This document shows, piece by piece, positions 8,007 through 15,968 of a DNA stretch of 64,000 nucleotides. Position numbers and translations under genes: made by a program. Source of the stretch: Salisediminibacterium halotolerans (GTDB lineage Bacteria > Bacillota > Bacilli > Bacillales > Salisediminibacteriaceae); contig NZ_RKQQ01000006.1 of NCBI RefSeq assembly GCF_003814815.1, positions 1 to 64,000 on the forward strand. Reading direction: 5' to 3'. How positions within the stretch are numbered: position 1 is the stretch's first letter; each line of letters starts with the position of its first letter. The notes below the pieces were generated by a model. That model made no database searches and was not told where the DNA came from. It worked only from the letters and a program-made list of their open reading frames with translations.

Positions 8007-8216
8007 CTAAGACATGTCATTAGTGTTTTTTCGCATAAGGTAGTCATTCATGAACCACAAGATAAAGGTTGATACACCGATTAGTAAAGAGACTCTCATA
8101 TTGCTTGACCAATTCATAGCTCCTCCGATAACTAAATCCACTATTGTAAATACCCCGAAGAAAATGGCAGTGAATAAAAGCGACCATGAGATTCGTTGTA
8201 AAGCGCTGTGTGACAT
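8007..8216 (-). CDS. Small two-helix membrane protein
   Basis: 69-aa protein with two predicted transmembrane segments (about 10-32 and 40-57) and a short charged C-terminus ending RKNTNDMS. AGGAGG lies 6 nt before the ATG. A broken paralogue tail lies at 6880-6935. It follows a 163-aa membrane-protein gene on the same strand at 76 nt. No family recognised; a small inner-membrane accessory protein is all that can be said. Confidence 0.6.
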   Translation of the reverse strand: MSHSALQRISWSLLFTAIFFGVFTIVDLVIGGAMNWSSNMRVSLLIGVSTFILWFMNDYLMRKNTNDMS

Positions 8217-8292
8217 GAAATCCTCCTAGTGAATGACAGCTGTTAAATCTTGATCAATGGATATAGCGCCAGTTGTAATGACGTAAACATAG

Positions 8293-8784
8293 TTATAAGT
8301 TTGATGATTCTACACCTTTTTTCGGTTCAACTATTGGCTTGGTTTCTTTCTTTGAGAATATTCCAGTAAATCTCACTATGTACACAATTACGTCCATCAT
8401 CATTAAGAACGGGGTAAACAAAATCAAGTTCATTAAAATCATCATCTTTACAGCCCAAACGATATACATCATGATAAACCCACGGGCAATACTTCGTATT
8501 TTGATGAAGACGGAAATCGCAGTATATAAATATGAAAAAACGTAGGCCATAAATGCAACACCGATTTTTTCGCTGACCCAACTCGAATCCATCCCGCCAA
8601 ATGAAAACATTCCTGCCCATGCGTCATGAGAGCCTTCAAACATAGCTTCAAAAATCATGTTGGATCTTAAGCTGTCATAAAAAAGCATAATGATTGCAAT
8701 AGTAATCGCCGGGACGATCACAAGTCGATTTAATATGGCACGTTTAGCCATATATTTGCCTGCTAAGTGTTTGATAAAGTCCAT
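8293..8784 (-). CDS. Multi-pass membrane protein, unknown
   Basis: 163-aa protein with an N-terminal basic amphipathic stretch and about four hydrophobic segments (about 20-38, 72-92, 97-118 and 118-140). A lysine/glutamate-rich cytoplasmic tail ends it (KKETKPIVEPKKG). The ATG is supported by GAAGGAG 8 nt upstream. Size and topology recall small membrane subunits encoded in conjugative or integrative elements, but I cannot name a family. It is probably co-transcribed with the smaller membrane protein downstream. Confidence 0.6.
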   Translation of the reverse strand: MDFIKHLAGKYMAKRAILNRLVIVPAITIAIIMLFYDSLRSNMIFEAMFEGSHDAWAGMFSFGGMDSSWVSEKIGVAFMAYVFSYLYTAISVFIKIRSIARGFIMMYIVWAVKMMILMNLILFTPFLMMMDVIVYIVRFTGIFSKKETKPIVEPKKGVESSNL

Positions 8785-8900
8785 ATACTTTTACTCCTTC
8801 AGTATTATGTTAGGTTTAAAAAATCATTTTACGAACAGATGTGACCGTCAAATAAAATTGAACACGGGCATCGCCAACGATCGTAGTGTGTAAGCAGTTC

Positions 8901-9059
8901 CTAATGTATTGTTTCTTCTACTGAAAGTTCTATGAAATTTGGTTCATATGAAGTTATCTCGATAGTTATGCCCCTAAAATAATCGATGATTATTATGAGT
9001 ATCCTTGTAAAAACGGAAATGATATTGTCCAAGAAATATTGTTCTGCAAAATTAGACAT
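8901..9059 (-). CDS. Small membrane-associated protein, hypothetical
   Basis: 52-aa reading frame from MSNFAEQYF with a hydrophobic stretch (IISVFTRILIIIIDYF). The start at 9059 is chosen because GAGAGGGGG precedes it; an upstream in-frame ATG at 9092 would place that site inside the gene. No homologue recognised. Confidence 0.4.
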   Translation of the reverse strand: MSNFAEQYFLDNIISVFTRILIIIIDYFRGITIEITSYEPNFIELSVEETIH

Positions 9060-9229
9060 AAATTCCCCCTCTCTTTTTTCTAAGTGTATCATAATTTTAG
9101 TTTTTGGAAATTATTTTCCTTATAATTGTGTGTTTAGTACGTTAGAGGAAATCATTTATTCTTTGCAAATGTCGATAGTGGTATAATACATTCACAATAT
9201 GCAATAAACTCTATCAGGGAGGCGATTCT

Positions 9230-9481
9230 ATGAGAACGAGGCTAATAAAACACGGTGACAGTGAGGTGCTAGTCTTTCCGGACTCATGGAAAGAAGGATT
9301 GAATATCGATGCTGATACCAAATTAGAGGTGACAGTTGATGAAGAAAATCGGCGCTTAATTGTCGAACCTTTGAATCAGGAACATAAGCCGTATGATATT
9401 AAAGATTTGGCTGAAATAGCTAAAAAGCAGCAGCAACCTGCATTTGAAGACAGTAAACCTGTGGGAGACGAAATTCTTTAA
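9230..9481 (+). CDS. AbrB/MazE-like antitoxin, apparently orphan
   Basis: 83-aa swapped-hairpin AbrB-fold protein. Residues 1-50 have the pattern RLIKHGDSEVLVFPDSW, an LNIDADTKLEV turn and RRLIVEPL, typical of MazE/SpoVT-AbrB domains. The C-terminal tail (about 50-83) is acidic and extended, as in antitoxins that wrap around a toxin. No toxin gene follows: a terminator lies 20 nt downstream. GGGAGG precedes the ATG. It may be an orphan antitoxin, an anti-addiction factor or a plain regulator. Confidence 0.7.
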   Translation: MRTRLIKHGDSEVLVFPDSWKEGLNIDADTKLEVTVDEENRRLIVEPLNQEHKPYDIKDLAEIAKKQQQPAFEDSKPVGDEIL

Positions 9482-9494
9482 TGTTGAACCAAAA

Positions 9495-9530
9495 TAAGAG
9501 CAGGGAGCTTTCCATAGGAGTTCCCTGCCA
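9495..9530 (+). terminator. Terminator after the AbrB-like gene
   Basis: Inverted repeat GCAGGGAG / TTCCCTGC around a 13-nt loop. The T run is weak, so efficiency is uncertain. Confidence 0.45.
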
Positions 9531-9743
9531 CTCGCTACTTAATTTACGTTTTGTTTAGCAGTGAAATTTTTCTATAACATACAAATACATAAATATGAAT
9601 CTATTATGTGATTTATTTCAAATAGTAGACAAATAAGATACAAATTCTTCACAGTTCTTTAAAAAGCGCCTATAAAAATATATTGATATAATATAAAGGG
9701 TTTGATTGCTATTATTATTATTATTTTAAAAACACAAACGTTG

Positions 9744-10082
9744 AAACAATGAGTAGCTAACGTGTTTGCGCCAACCAGGTAATGAGTGTGCTTAGCTTTA
9801 TTTGGTATTCACGACTACTCTGTGAAGTTTTCGTTGCTTTTGAGGGGTATTTGTCCATGAAGAAACAGAAATGAATATGAGGTAAATTTGAGCGTTTTGT
9901 CGGGTGGCATTATACAATAATAAGTAGTCAACGTATTTGTGCGAACCTGATAAGTAAGTATATTTAGCTTTTATTCGGTCTTGTGATCTTTGTGTGGAAT
10001 TTTGTCTTCTTTTAAGGGGTTATATTCATGAAAAGATAAAAATTCAATGTGAGGAAAATTTGGGCGTTTTATGCAGGTGTGG
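9744..10082. repeat. Diverged tandem duplication, two units of about 165 bp, non-coding
   Basis: Unit A (about 9744-9907) and unit B (about 9914-10082) align along their length. Both share GAGTAG/AAGTAG, TTAGCTTT, TTTGAGGGG/TTTAAGGGG, CATGAA and the closing GCGTTTT. Neither has a lasting reading frame. The units fill most of the 840-bp space between two AbrB-like genes. Possible readings are a replication or transfer origin, duplicated regulatory RNA, or remains of a duplicated gene; none is established. Confidence 0.65.
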
Positions 10083-10321
10083 GTTTTCGTACTCTATTTG
10101 TCTGCGATATTCAGGTTTGAAAAGCCTTGAATGACTCTCGCTGCGGCGGGGTGTCTCTTGATACACTGCTGTGTTTATTAGTTATTGCTCAGTAGGATCT
10201 AACTCTTAGGCGTGCTAACAACGGACGTACTTAGGAAAATAAGGGTGCCCTGCACTCTCCTGGTGCTTCTACACAGAAGGGCGGCGCGGGGGGCGTGTCA
10301 ACATTATTGGGAGGGAGCATT

Positions 10322-10588
10322 ATGACAGAAAATAACAAGGGTTACACATGTGAAGTCCATAAGCTCGATCGTGGCTTAGCCTTAGAACTTCCTCAAGAGA
10401 TCGAGAACAGGTTAGGTATTAAGGCAGGGGATAAGTGGTATCTTGACGTAAATGAAGAGAGGGAAGTCATGGTTATCAAAAAAGCTCCTACTTCACAGAG
10501 CGGGGGCTTAGATGAAGAATTTTTACAAGTGTTGAATCAGGTTTTGGATGAGCACGAAGAAGTGTTACAAAGGCTGAAAAAGAGATGA
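10322..10588 (+). CDS. AbrB-family antitoxin-like protein, orphan
   Basis: 88-aa protein. Residues 5-55 fit a SpoVT-AbrB fold (VHKLDRGLALELPQEIENRL, then IKAGDKWYLDV and EVMVIKK). The C-terminus is an acidic helix, LDEEFLQVLNQVLDEHEEVLQRL, of the sort that binds a toxin groove. I recall similar proteins upstream of Doc/Fic toxins in Bacillaceae, but no toxin frame follows in the next 550 bp. GGGAGGG stands before the ATG at 10322; the earlier in-frame start at 10295 is less likely. Confidence 0.68.
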   Translation: MTENNKGYTCEVHKLDRGLALELPQEIENRLGIKAGDKWYLDVNEEREVMVIKKAPTSQSGGLDEEFLQVLNQVLDEHEEVLQRLKKR

Positions 10589-11064
10589 GCGGTTGTTCGA
10601 ACTGAAATAGAACTCTGCCTCTCAGGTCTGAGGCGGGGCACATAATGGCGGACAATTCAATACTAGGGTTTTATGATTAACGATACTGCTTGTGTCCCAG
10701 AATAGAATTTGTTAATGTCGAATTAGTTAGCAATGTATCGTGATATTGATAAGTGTGCTTTTCTTAGTATAAAGATGTTCTACGCATTTTCCTTTACGTT
10801 TTGTGTTTCTAAATCATTAGTAAGTAGTTCCCCATAATTACGTAGAACATATATACTTCACTTCGTTTCTACTCGGACATCTGATTTTAAGTTACTGGCA
10901 AGGTGCAAATCTAAAGAGCGAGAGAAACTAACCTCTTCACTTTTTCAATATAATGAATTGGAAGATACCCTTCGCTGGATGGCTTCACTTAATTGATGGT
11001 TATTGGTTTAAATATTTGTATCGTTATCGAAAAGTTCATCGCATAATTATTCAATTAAATAATT
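10589..11064. other. Intergenic, about 480 bp
   Basis: No coding frame of note. A short GC-rich hairpin (GCCTC / GAGGC, about 10617-10636) sits just after the AbrB-like gene. If a toxin partner was ever encoded here it is no longer recognisable. Confidence 0.5.
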
Positions 11065-11113
11065 AAAAAGCCAGTACAGTTGCGGTATTAATCGCGGTTT
11101 GTACTGGCTTTTG
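11065..11113 (-). terminator. Bidirectional terminator after the primase-like gene
   Basis: Stem AAAAGCCAGTACA / TGTACTGGCTTTT with A and T runs on either side; it serves the minus-strand gene ending at 11147. Confidence 0.75.
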
Positions 11114-11146
11114 TTATGGGTATCTTTACAAACGGGATTTCTGAGA

Positions 11147-12508
11147 TTACTTCGATCGGTTGTTGATAATTTGACTGACCCTCACTGGCGACAGATCAAA
11201 TTTTTTGCCGATCTCTATATTGGTAAAGCCGTGTTTTTTTAAATCTAAAATTTGTTTCCGTTTATCTTCAGTTTGTAATTTACGTTCGTGGTTATATTCT
11301 GCAGCAGTTTTCTGACTCTCACCTTTCTTATGACGATAGCGTCTTTTTTTGTTTGCATTCGAGGCTTTTTTATTTTCCGGAGTGTTTTGCAACGTTAACA
11401 GCTGTTTTTGTTCCTCATCGGTGATCTGGAGCCGTTCAATAATGTTATCTGAGTTTGTGGGGCGAATGGCTTTGTCATCATCGATTTTGTGTAAGTCAAA
11501 GTTTGCAGCAGAGAAATGTTTTATAAAATATTCGGCTTGTTTGAAGATACTTGAAGCCAAATTTTTAAGTTTCTTATCCGTTTTACGATCAGCTTTAGGG
11601 TCGTTCGTGTACATTTGATTATTTATGTTTTGCATCTTTTCATATATTTTATTTTCAGTATAGTTATTTATGGCAAGATGGTAGCCATAATAATATAAAA
11701 AATAGTGTCGCATCCTCGTCATATTACCGTTTCTCATTTTTAATAGACTTTCTAAATCCTGTACACGCGCTTCATTAACCTGTTTTGCAATCAATTTTCT
11801 GGTTAGCGTATTTTTGTCTTTATGGCTATTTTGATTTAGTTTATTTTGATCATTGGTTTTCTCCGCGTTTTCACCTTTCTTGACGGGGAGGTATGCTGCT
11901 AGTTCGGCAAGTGTATAAAGCTCATGTTCGAAAATCTCGCATTTTACTTCCGTATTGTTTCTGCTATTAATCGTATATGGCATTCGGAAAAATCGCGCCA
12001 AATCTTTCGCGTTCGCATCAGCGCCAAGGTGCTTAAGTTTTTTAATTAAGCCTGAGGTTATTTCTTCGTGTTTGTTTTTTAAAAATTTTTTCGGAGCTGC
12101 GCCACCGCTTAGTCCATAAAAAACTTGGACCCCTCGTGACCAGCAAATCAGATTTGGCATTGGTATTTCGCCTAATTCAATCAAATTTTGCAACTCATAG
12201 ATCGCTTCGTAGGGACTCATATTTTGATCGTATTGATCGATATCTATACCAATAACCCGTAGCTGCCGCAGCTTATCATATGTTCTTTGATAATTTTTGC
12301 TCTGTTTAGCAACGTGAAAAGCATTTAATGTTATGTAGCAATCTTCTAAGCCTTTGTAATTTTGCGCAATTTCGTTAACGTCGTTCAACCCAAAAGGCTT
12401 TAATGTTATAAAATCGCGACTGGCAAAAACAACGCCGGCTTTTTTTTGTTCAGAAATAAACAGGTCTTGCCAACGTTCAATAGTTTCGCGATTTGCATTT
12501 GTTGTCAC
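11147..12508 (-). CDS. RepB/AEP-primase-like replication protein
   Basis: 453-aa protein with features of archaeo-eukaryotic-type primases found as initiators in Gram-positive plasmids. These are a metal-binding DxD (IGIDID, residues 87-91), SRGVQVFYGL (124-133), and ARFFRMPYTINSRN (171-184), the usual third block. A charged linker (about 215-240) and helical region follow. The last 30 residues form a helix-turn-helix (FTNIEIGKKFDLSPVRVSQI). GTG at 12508 is preceded by AAGGTGG. It probably primes or initiates replication of the excised element. Confidence 0.7.
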   Translation of the reverse strand: MTTNANRETIERWQDLFISEQKKAGVVFASRDFITLKPFGLNDVNEIAQNYKGLEDCYITLNAFHVAKQSKNYQRTYDKLRQLRVIGIDIDQYDQNMSPYEAIYELQNLIELGEIPMPNLICWSRGVQVFYGLSGGAAPKKFLKNKHEEITSGLIKKLKHLGADANAKDLARFFRMPYTINSRNNTEVKCEIFEHELYTLAELAAYLPVKKGENAEKTNDQNKLNQNSHKDKNTLTRKLIAKQVNEARVQDLESLLKMRNGNMTRMRHYFLYYYGYHLAINNYTENKIYEKMQNINNQMYTNDPKADRKTDKKLKNLASSIFKQAEYFIKHFSAANFDLHKIDDDKAIRPTNSDNIIERLQITDEEQKQLLTLQNTPENKKASNANKKRRYRHKKGESQKTAAEYNHERKLQTEDKRKQILDLKKHGFTNIEIGKKFDLSPVRVSQIINNRSK

Positions 12509-12562
12509 TATATCACCACCTTCTTAAAGGAAGGAGGTGAGCGAAAAAATCATCGTCAACAA

Positions 12563-12604
12563 AAATAGCCCAACAGATAAAACAAATCTGTTGGGCTATT
12601 TTTA
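12563..12604. terminator. Bidirectional hairpin upstream of the primase-like gene
   Basis: Stem AAAATAGCCCAACAGA / TCTGTTGGGCTATTTT, A- and T-flanked on both sides. It insulates the primase-like gene from the divergent gene at 12711. Confidence 0.75.
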
Positions 12605-12710
12605 TAAAAAACTCTCTATAAAGGTATTTATAGAAAATAAACAGAGGTAATAACAAAATATTAACGAAATAAATTGTAACGTTTGAGGAAAATTCAAATT
12701 AAAAAATGTT

Positions 12711-13391
12711 ATGATTTTACATAGATTGGATGTGAATAGAATGACGTTTTATCATTATTTAGTAGATAAGTACGGCTATGATGAACCGATATTTACTGAA
12801 GATGTACAAGAAGAACTGGAGATGAATCCGAATGCTCTGCGCCAGCAATTTAAGCGTTTGAAAGATAAGGGGGTAATTGAAAAAGTCAAAAACGGACTTT
12901 ACTTTATTCCACAGCAAAAACCGCTCATTGGTTCACCGACGATTAGTGTGAACCGGATTATTGAGCGAAAGTTTATCAAGCGAGATAATAATGTTATTGG
13001 TTACATTAAGGGCGAGAAATTGAAGAATGAAATTAATGACCTCTCGCAATCATCTGAAAAGGTGACGGTAGTGACAAATAATACTTCCTCTGTGCAGAGA
13101 GAAGTGATGTTTTACGAGACGAGAGTGATTATTAAAAAACCTCGTGTGAAGATTGCGAATGAAAATTATCAGCTTCTGCAATCATTGGATTTACTGACCG
13201 ATGACGGCCTCTTAAGTGAAAAGCCGCTCTCAGAAATAGCCGGCAATATAAAAAAATATCTGAAAAACTTTCTGATCACGGAAGCAGACTTAAAAACGTA
13301 TATAAATGCGTATCCGCAAAAAACAAAACTTAGGATCTATGAATCGGGGCTGTACGATTGGTTTAAACGACGGGAGAGAGATTATCTATAA
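12711..13391 (+). CDS. DUF6088/AbiEi-like type IV antitoxin, orphan
   Basis: 226-aa protein. An N-terminal winged helix (about 12-65, with MNPNALRQQFKRLKDKGVIEK and GLYFIP) is followed by the AbiEi-type C-terminal domain. The latter has IGYIKGEKL, then KVTVVTNNTSS, and a central ETRVIIKKPRVKI strand. In AbiE systems this antitoxin represses the operon and counteracts the AbiEii nucleotidyltransferase. No AbiEii gene follows here. Starts at 12711 and 12741 are both possible, each with a weak ribosome site. Confidence 0.68.
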   Translation: MILHRLDVNRMTFYHYLVDKYGYDEPIFTEDVQEELEMNPNALRQQFKRLKDKGVIEKVKNGLYFIPQQKPLIGSPTISVNRIIERKFIKRDNNVIGYIKGEKLKNEINDLSQSSEKVTVVTNNTSSVQREVMFYETRVIIKKPRVKIANENYQLLQSLDLLTDDGLLSEKPLSEIAGNIKKYLKNFLITEADLKTYINAYPQKTKLRIYESGLYDWFKRRERDYL

Positions 13392-13464
13392 AAAGATAAA
13401 ATTAATGACGGATAAGAATTAATAGATACATATTGTAAAAAGGATAGCTGTAAATAATGTCACA

Positions 13465-13500
13465 AAAACACCCCCATTTCTCTTCAAGTGAGAAATGGGG
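13465..13500 (+). terminator. Terminator after the AbiEi-like gene
   Basis: Fourteen-base stem CACCCCCATTTCTC / GAGAAATGGGGGTG with loop TTCAAGT; strong hairpin, short T support. Confidence 0.6.
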
Positions 13501-13552
13501 GTGATGTACTTGATCGGAAGCAAATAAGCTGGGAAAAGCTCTTAAGAAAAAG

Positions 13553-13797
13553 CTATTCATGAAATAAGTGAATCATGCGATTGAGCTTATCTTTTTCGGC
13601 AGAGTTTAATTTATTGCCATTAAAATAAACGTCATACGATGGCAAGTCTGTTAATTCAATCGTTTTTTTCATCGTTTGACTTTCATGACCGACTAAAAAG
13701 TCTAATGATACTTGAAAATAGTCCGCGATTTTGATTAAAGACTCAACGGATGGCTCGCGTGACCCGCTTTCATAACTGGCGAGCGCGGGTTTCGCCT
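13553..13797 (-). pseudogene. Truncated XRE-family regulator (N-terminus lost)
   Basis: The minus strand is open from the junction near 13797 to TAG at 13553. It encodes KPALASYESGSREPSVESLI, then KIADYFQVSLDFLVGHES and a C-terminal tail. This is the end of helix 3 plus the C-terminus of a Cro/CI-type regulator. The first HTH helices and the start codon are missing. It abuts head-to-head with another broken regulator on the plus strand. Confidence 0.7.
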
Positions 13798-13990
13798 AAC
13801 AACGTTTATTAAAATGTGCAACTACTACGAGGTAGATCCGTCAGACATGCTGGTAGACAGTGCAGAAAAAATCAGTCGTACGAAAGACTTTGCCGAAATC
13901 ATTGAAGATGATGAAGTGGCAAACTTGTTTCAAGTAGCTGACCTCGATACATTGAGATACATGTCGAAACTATACTTCCATTTGAGGTGA
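13786..13990 (+). pseudogene. Second truncated XRE-family regulator, plus strand
   Basis: The plus strand is open from the junction and reads RLTTFIKMCNYYEVDPSDML, followed by an acidic C-terminal region ending KLYFHLR at TGA 13988-13990. This is the C-terminal two-thirds of a different XRE-type regulator. It ends 3 nt before the GIY-YIG gene start, so the two were an operon. Translation from the internal ATG at 13817 is possible, giving a protein without a complete HTH. Confidence 0.6.
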
Positions 13991-13993
13991 TAC

Positions 13994-14578
13994 ATGATGA
14001 GTGACAAAGATATGACGATCCCGCTATTTACCCCAGACATCGAAGACCAAGCTGACGAACAGTTTTATGAATTATGTGCCAAATATTTTGGCGTTGCCGG
14101 TCACCAATTTGTCTCTGATTCGATAACCTTTCATCGGATTGTAAATGACTATAAAGAGAAGCATCGAGGAATTGTCTATGTGCTGGAATTAACAAACCCT
14201 AAGCACGTCGACTATCGGTATTATATCGGTTCAACGGCTAGAAGTGTCGCGCAAAGATTAGATGAACATAAGTATTATTATCAATCAGATTTTACTATTG
14301 TTTTAGAAATAGAAAGCGCCAATCCGAAAGAAACCGAACGCATCATTATCGATCGGCTGGATGCACAAGGAAAACGAGGCCGAAAAGACCACGGCGTGAA
14401 ATCCAGTTTGTTTCAGCTGACGAAAAGAGACATAGCTTCTTTGAAAAATCCCGCGAAGCACTCCAAGAAACTACAAGAATCTACATTATATTATAACCAT
14501 CATGGAGAAAAGGTGATAGAAGAATATTATAAGCTTGTAAAAGAATTTCAGTCTGAATTAATGGAATCTCGCAAGTAG
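13994..14578 (+). CDS. GIY-YIG-type nuclease domain protein
   Basis: 194-aa protein. Residues 59-115 hold a GIY-YIG motif set: GIVYVL (59-64), YYIGST (76-81), arginine of AQRLDEH (88), and acidic ETE (113-115) where the metal-binding glutamate is expected. The N-terminal 55 residues and the basic C-terminus (RGRKDHG onward) have no assigned domain. It starts 3 nt after the truncated XRE regulator, suggesting former or residual co-regulation. Possible roles are homing, defence or DNA repair. A second GIY-YIG relative is at 24249. Confidence 0.7.
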   Translation: MMSDKDMTIPLFTPDIEDQADEQFYELCAKYFGVAGHQFVSDSITFHRIVNDYKEKHRGIVYVLELTNPKHVDYRYYIGSTARSVAQRLDEHKYYYQSDFTIVLEIESANPKETERIIIDRLDAQGKRGRKDHGVKSSLFQLTKRDIASLKNPAKHSKKLQESTLYYNHHGEKVIEEYYKLVKEFQSELMESRK

Positions 14579-14608
14579 AAACGTTCAGCATGTCTGAGCG
14601 TTTTTCTT
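14579..14608 (+). terminator. Terminator after the GIY-YIG gene
   Basis: Stem AAACG-TTCAG / CTGAG-CGTTT followed by TTCTTTT. Confidence 0.7.
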
Positions 14609-15050
14609 TTAAAGACAGTGAAATTTATGATGATGTCTAGTTGGTATTGAAAAAAATCCAGACGGAAGTACATTTTATACATTGTATGCGCCTATGGAAA
14701 TAGGGAGGGTGTAAGAGTGGAAGTGATGAGAATCTTTACTATATCTTTCGGTTTTAATGCTGCGGTGCTTTTCAAAGAACTGGTTTATTTTTTCATGATC
14801 GCTTAGAGTTATGTAGACTTAAAAACAATCTATATCGTCTAATTAATTTTCAAGATTCTTTGACCCAGTTCTTGGTGCCCTGGGTTGGAATATATAGTGA
14901 CAATTAAATTGTTATATACAAGAGTACTCTACTTATTGTTTTATCTTCAAGAGAATCAACAAAAACTATTGTGCATCGAACCATATATTTTTTGACGAAA
15001 ATTTTGCATCAAGATAAACTTTTTATATAGAAAGTAATATTGAAAAAAGG
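14609..15050. other. Intergenic with a short coding scrap
   Basis: A frame at 14637-14714 encodes VGIEKNPDGSTFYTLYAPM and stops at TAA. It has no start codon and looks like the tail of a lost gene of unknown family. The rest is AT-rich with no recognisable feature. Confidence 0.4.
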
Positions 15051-15098
15051 GGGGGAGTTGACGGGGCTAAAAGATATTTAGCGCTCGCAACGACAAGG

Positions 15099-15509
15099 AT
15101 GGATGGATACTCAGAGGCAGGTTACGACATTTTCTTTGAATATAATTTTTATGTGATGAATAAAGAAGATGCAGATTCCTTAGATAAGTTGTTGAACAAT
15201 GCTCTTCAAGGATATAGAGATAATGCTATTTCACCGAAAGCTCAAGCGTTAAAAAAGGCAATGATTTTCGGATTTGCTGAAGAGACGAAACAAATGAATA
15301 AGTTCGTTTTGAAAATCCGTGTTCCATCGGAGTATTTCGAACTTCTCCAAGCTATACTTGGAGATTGGGTACACATTTATAAAGATATGCTTGATAATCC
15401 TCAAGAAGCGGAAAAAATGAAAAAGATAGCTCAGAGCGATACGCTTCCTCTAATCCAAAGTTTTGAATGTGGATCTATAGATAAGCGAGAGCGTTTAGCG
15501 TCGGAGTAA
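15099..15509 (+). CDS. Hypothetical cytoplasmic protein
   Basis: 136-aa protein, helical, slightly acidic, with no signal or membrane segment and no recognised family. The frame remains open upstream of ATG 15099 to about 15039 and reads protein-like (DGAKRYLALATTR) but has no standard start. A run of seven G (15049-15055), which would make an excellent ribosome site, is 44 nt before the ATG. Either an unusual start is used or a one-base slip has separated the true start from the body. A bidirectional terminator follows. Confidence 0.55.
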   Translation: MDGYSEAGYDIFFEYNFYVMNKEDADSLDKLLNNALQGYRDNAISPKAQALKKAMIFGFAEETKQMNKFVLKIRVPSEYFELLQAILGDWVHIYKDMLDNPQEAEKMKKIAQSDTLPLIQSFECGSIDKRERLASE

Positions 15510-15595
15510 TCATAAATATTATTCATTGTTACTGTTGCTCCATTTAAATCACTTTTAAAGTTTTCGGTTAATAGCGAACACTATCATTCATATAA

Positions 15596-15627
15596 AAAAA
15601 AGCGCCAAGAAAGCGGCGCTTTTTTAT
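15596..15627. terminator. Bidirectional terminator between convergent genes
   Basis: Stem AAAAAGCGCC / GGCGCTTTTT, serving the plus-strand gene ending at 15509 and the minus-strand gene ending at 15641. Confidence 0.8.
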
Positions 15628-15640
15628 GGTCTATTAGATT

Positions 15641-15847
15641 TTACTGGTCTTTGTTGTTTTGCCTATGCTTCGCTTCTGCTTCTTTTTCTCGCTCCATGGC
15701 CTCTTCTTCATCAATAATCTTCTGTCGTCTTTCCATCATTTCTAACAACCAGTCTTCTTTTCCCGTCAGGTGTCTGACACCGCCGTAGCGACCAAAGGCT
15801 CGTTTATTAGGATCTTTACCTTTTACAACCGTAACAACTCTCCCCAT
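15641..15847 (-). CDS. Small charged protein, hypothetical
   Basis: 68-aa protein. The first third (MGRVVTVVKGKDPNKRAFG) is basic, and the remainder is a charged helix rich in E, K and R, likely coiled-coil. The ATG at 15847 is chosen because AGGAGTGAG is 5 nt upstream; the earlier in-frame start at 15865 lacks a site. Family not recognised. Confidence 0.5.
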   Translation of the reverse strand: MGRVVTVVKGKDPNKRAFGRYGGVRHLTGKEDWLLEMMERRQKIIDEEEAMEREKEAEAKHRQNNKDQ

Positions 15848-15968
15848 ACTTCTCACTCCTAACAATAGTTATTTGCTAAAATTTTTTTCAGACTGTGAAA
15901 CAGATCAGCGTACTTTAATCACATGTCATATAGTAAGAAATATCCATTCAAGAGTTCTTGCTTTCCTC

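Noticed and set aside
12537-12650. GTG-started frame of about 37 codons after AAGGAGG
   Set aside because: The ribosome site directly touches the start and the frame runs through the bidirectional terminator hairpin, so translation is not credible.
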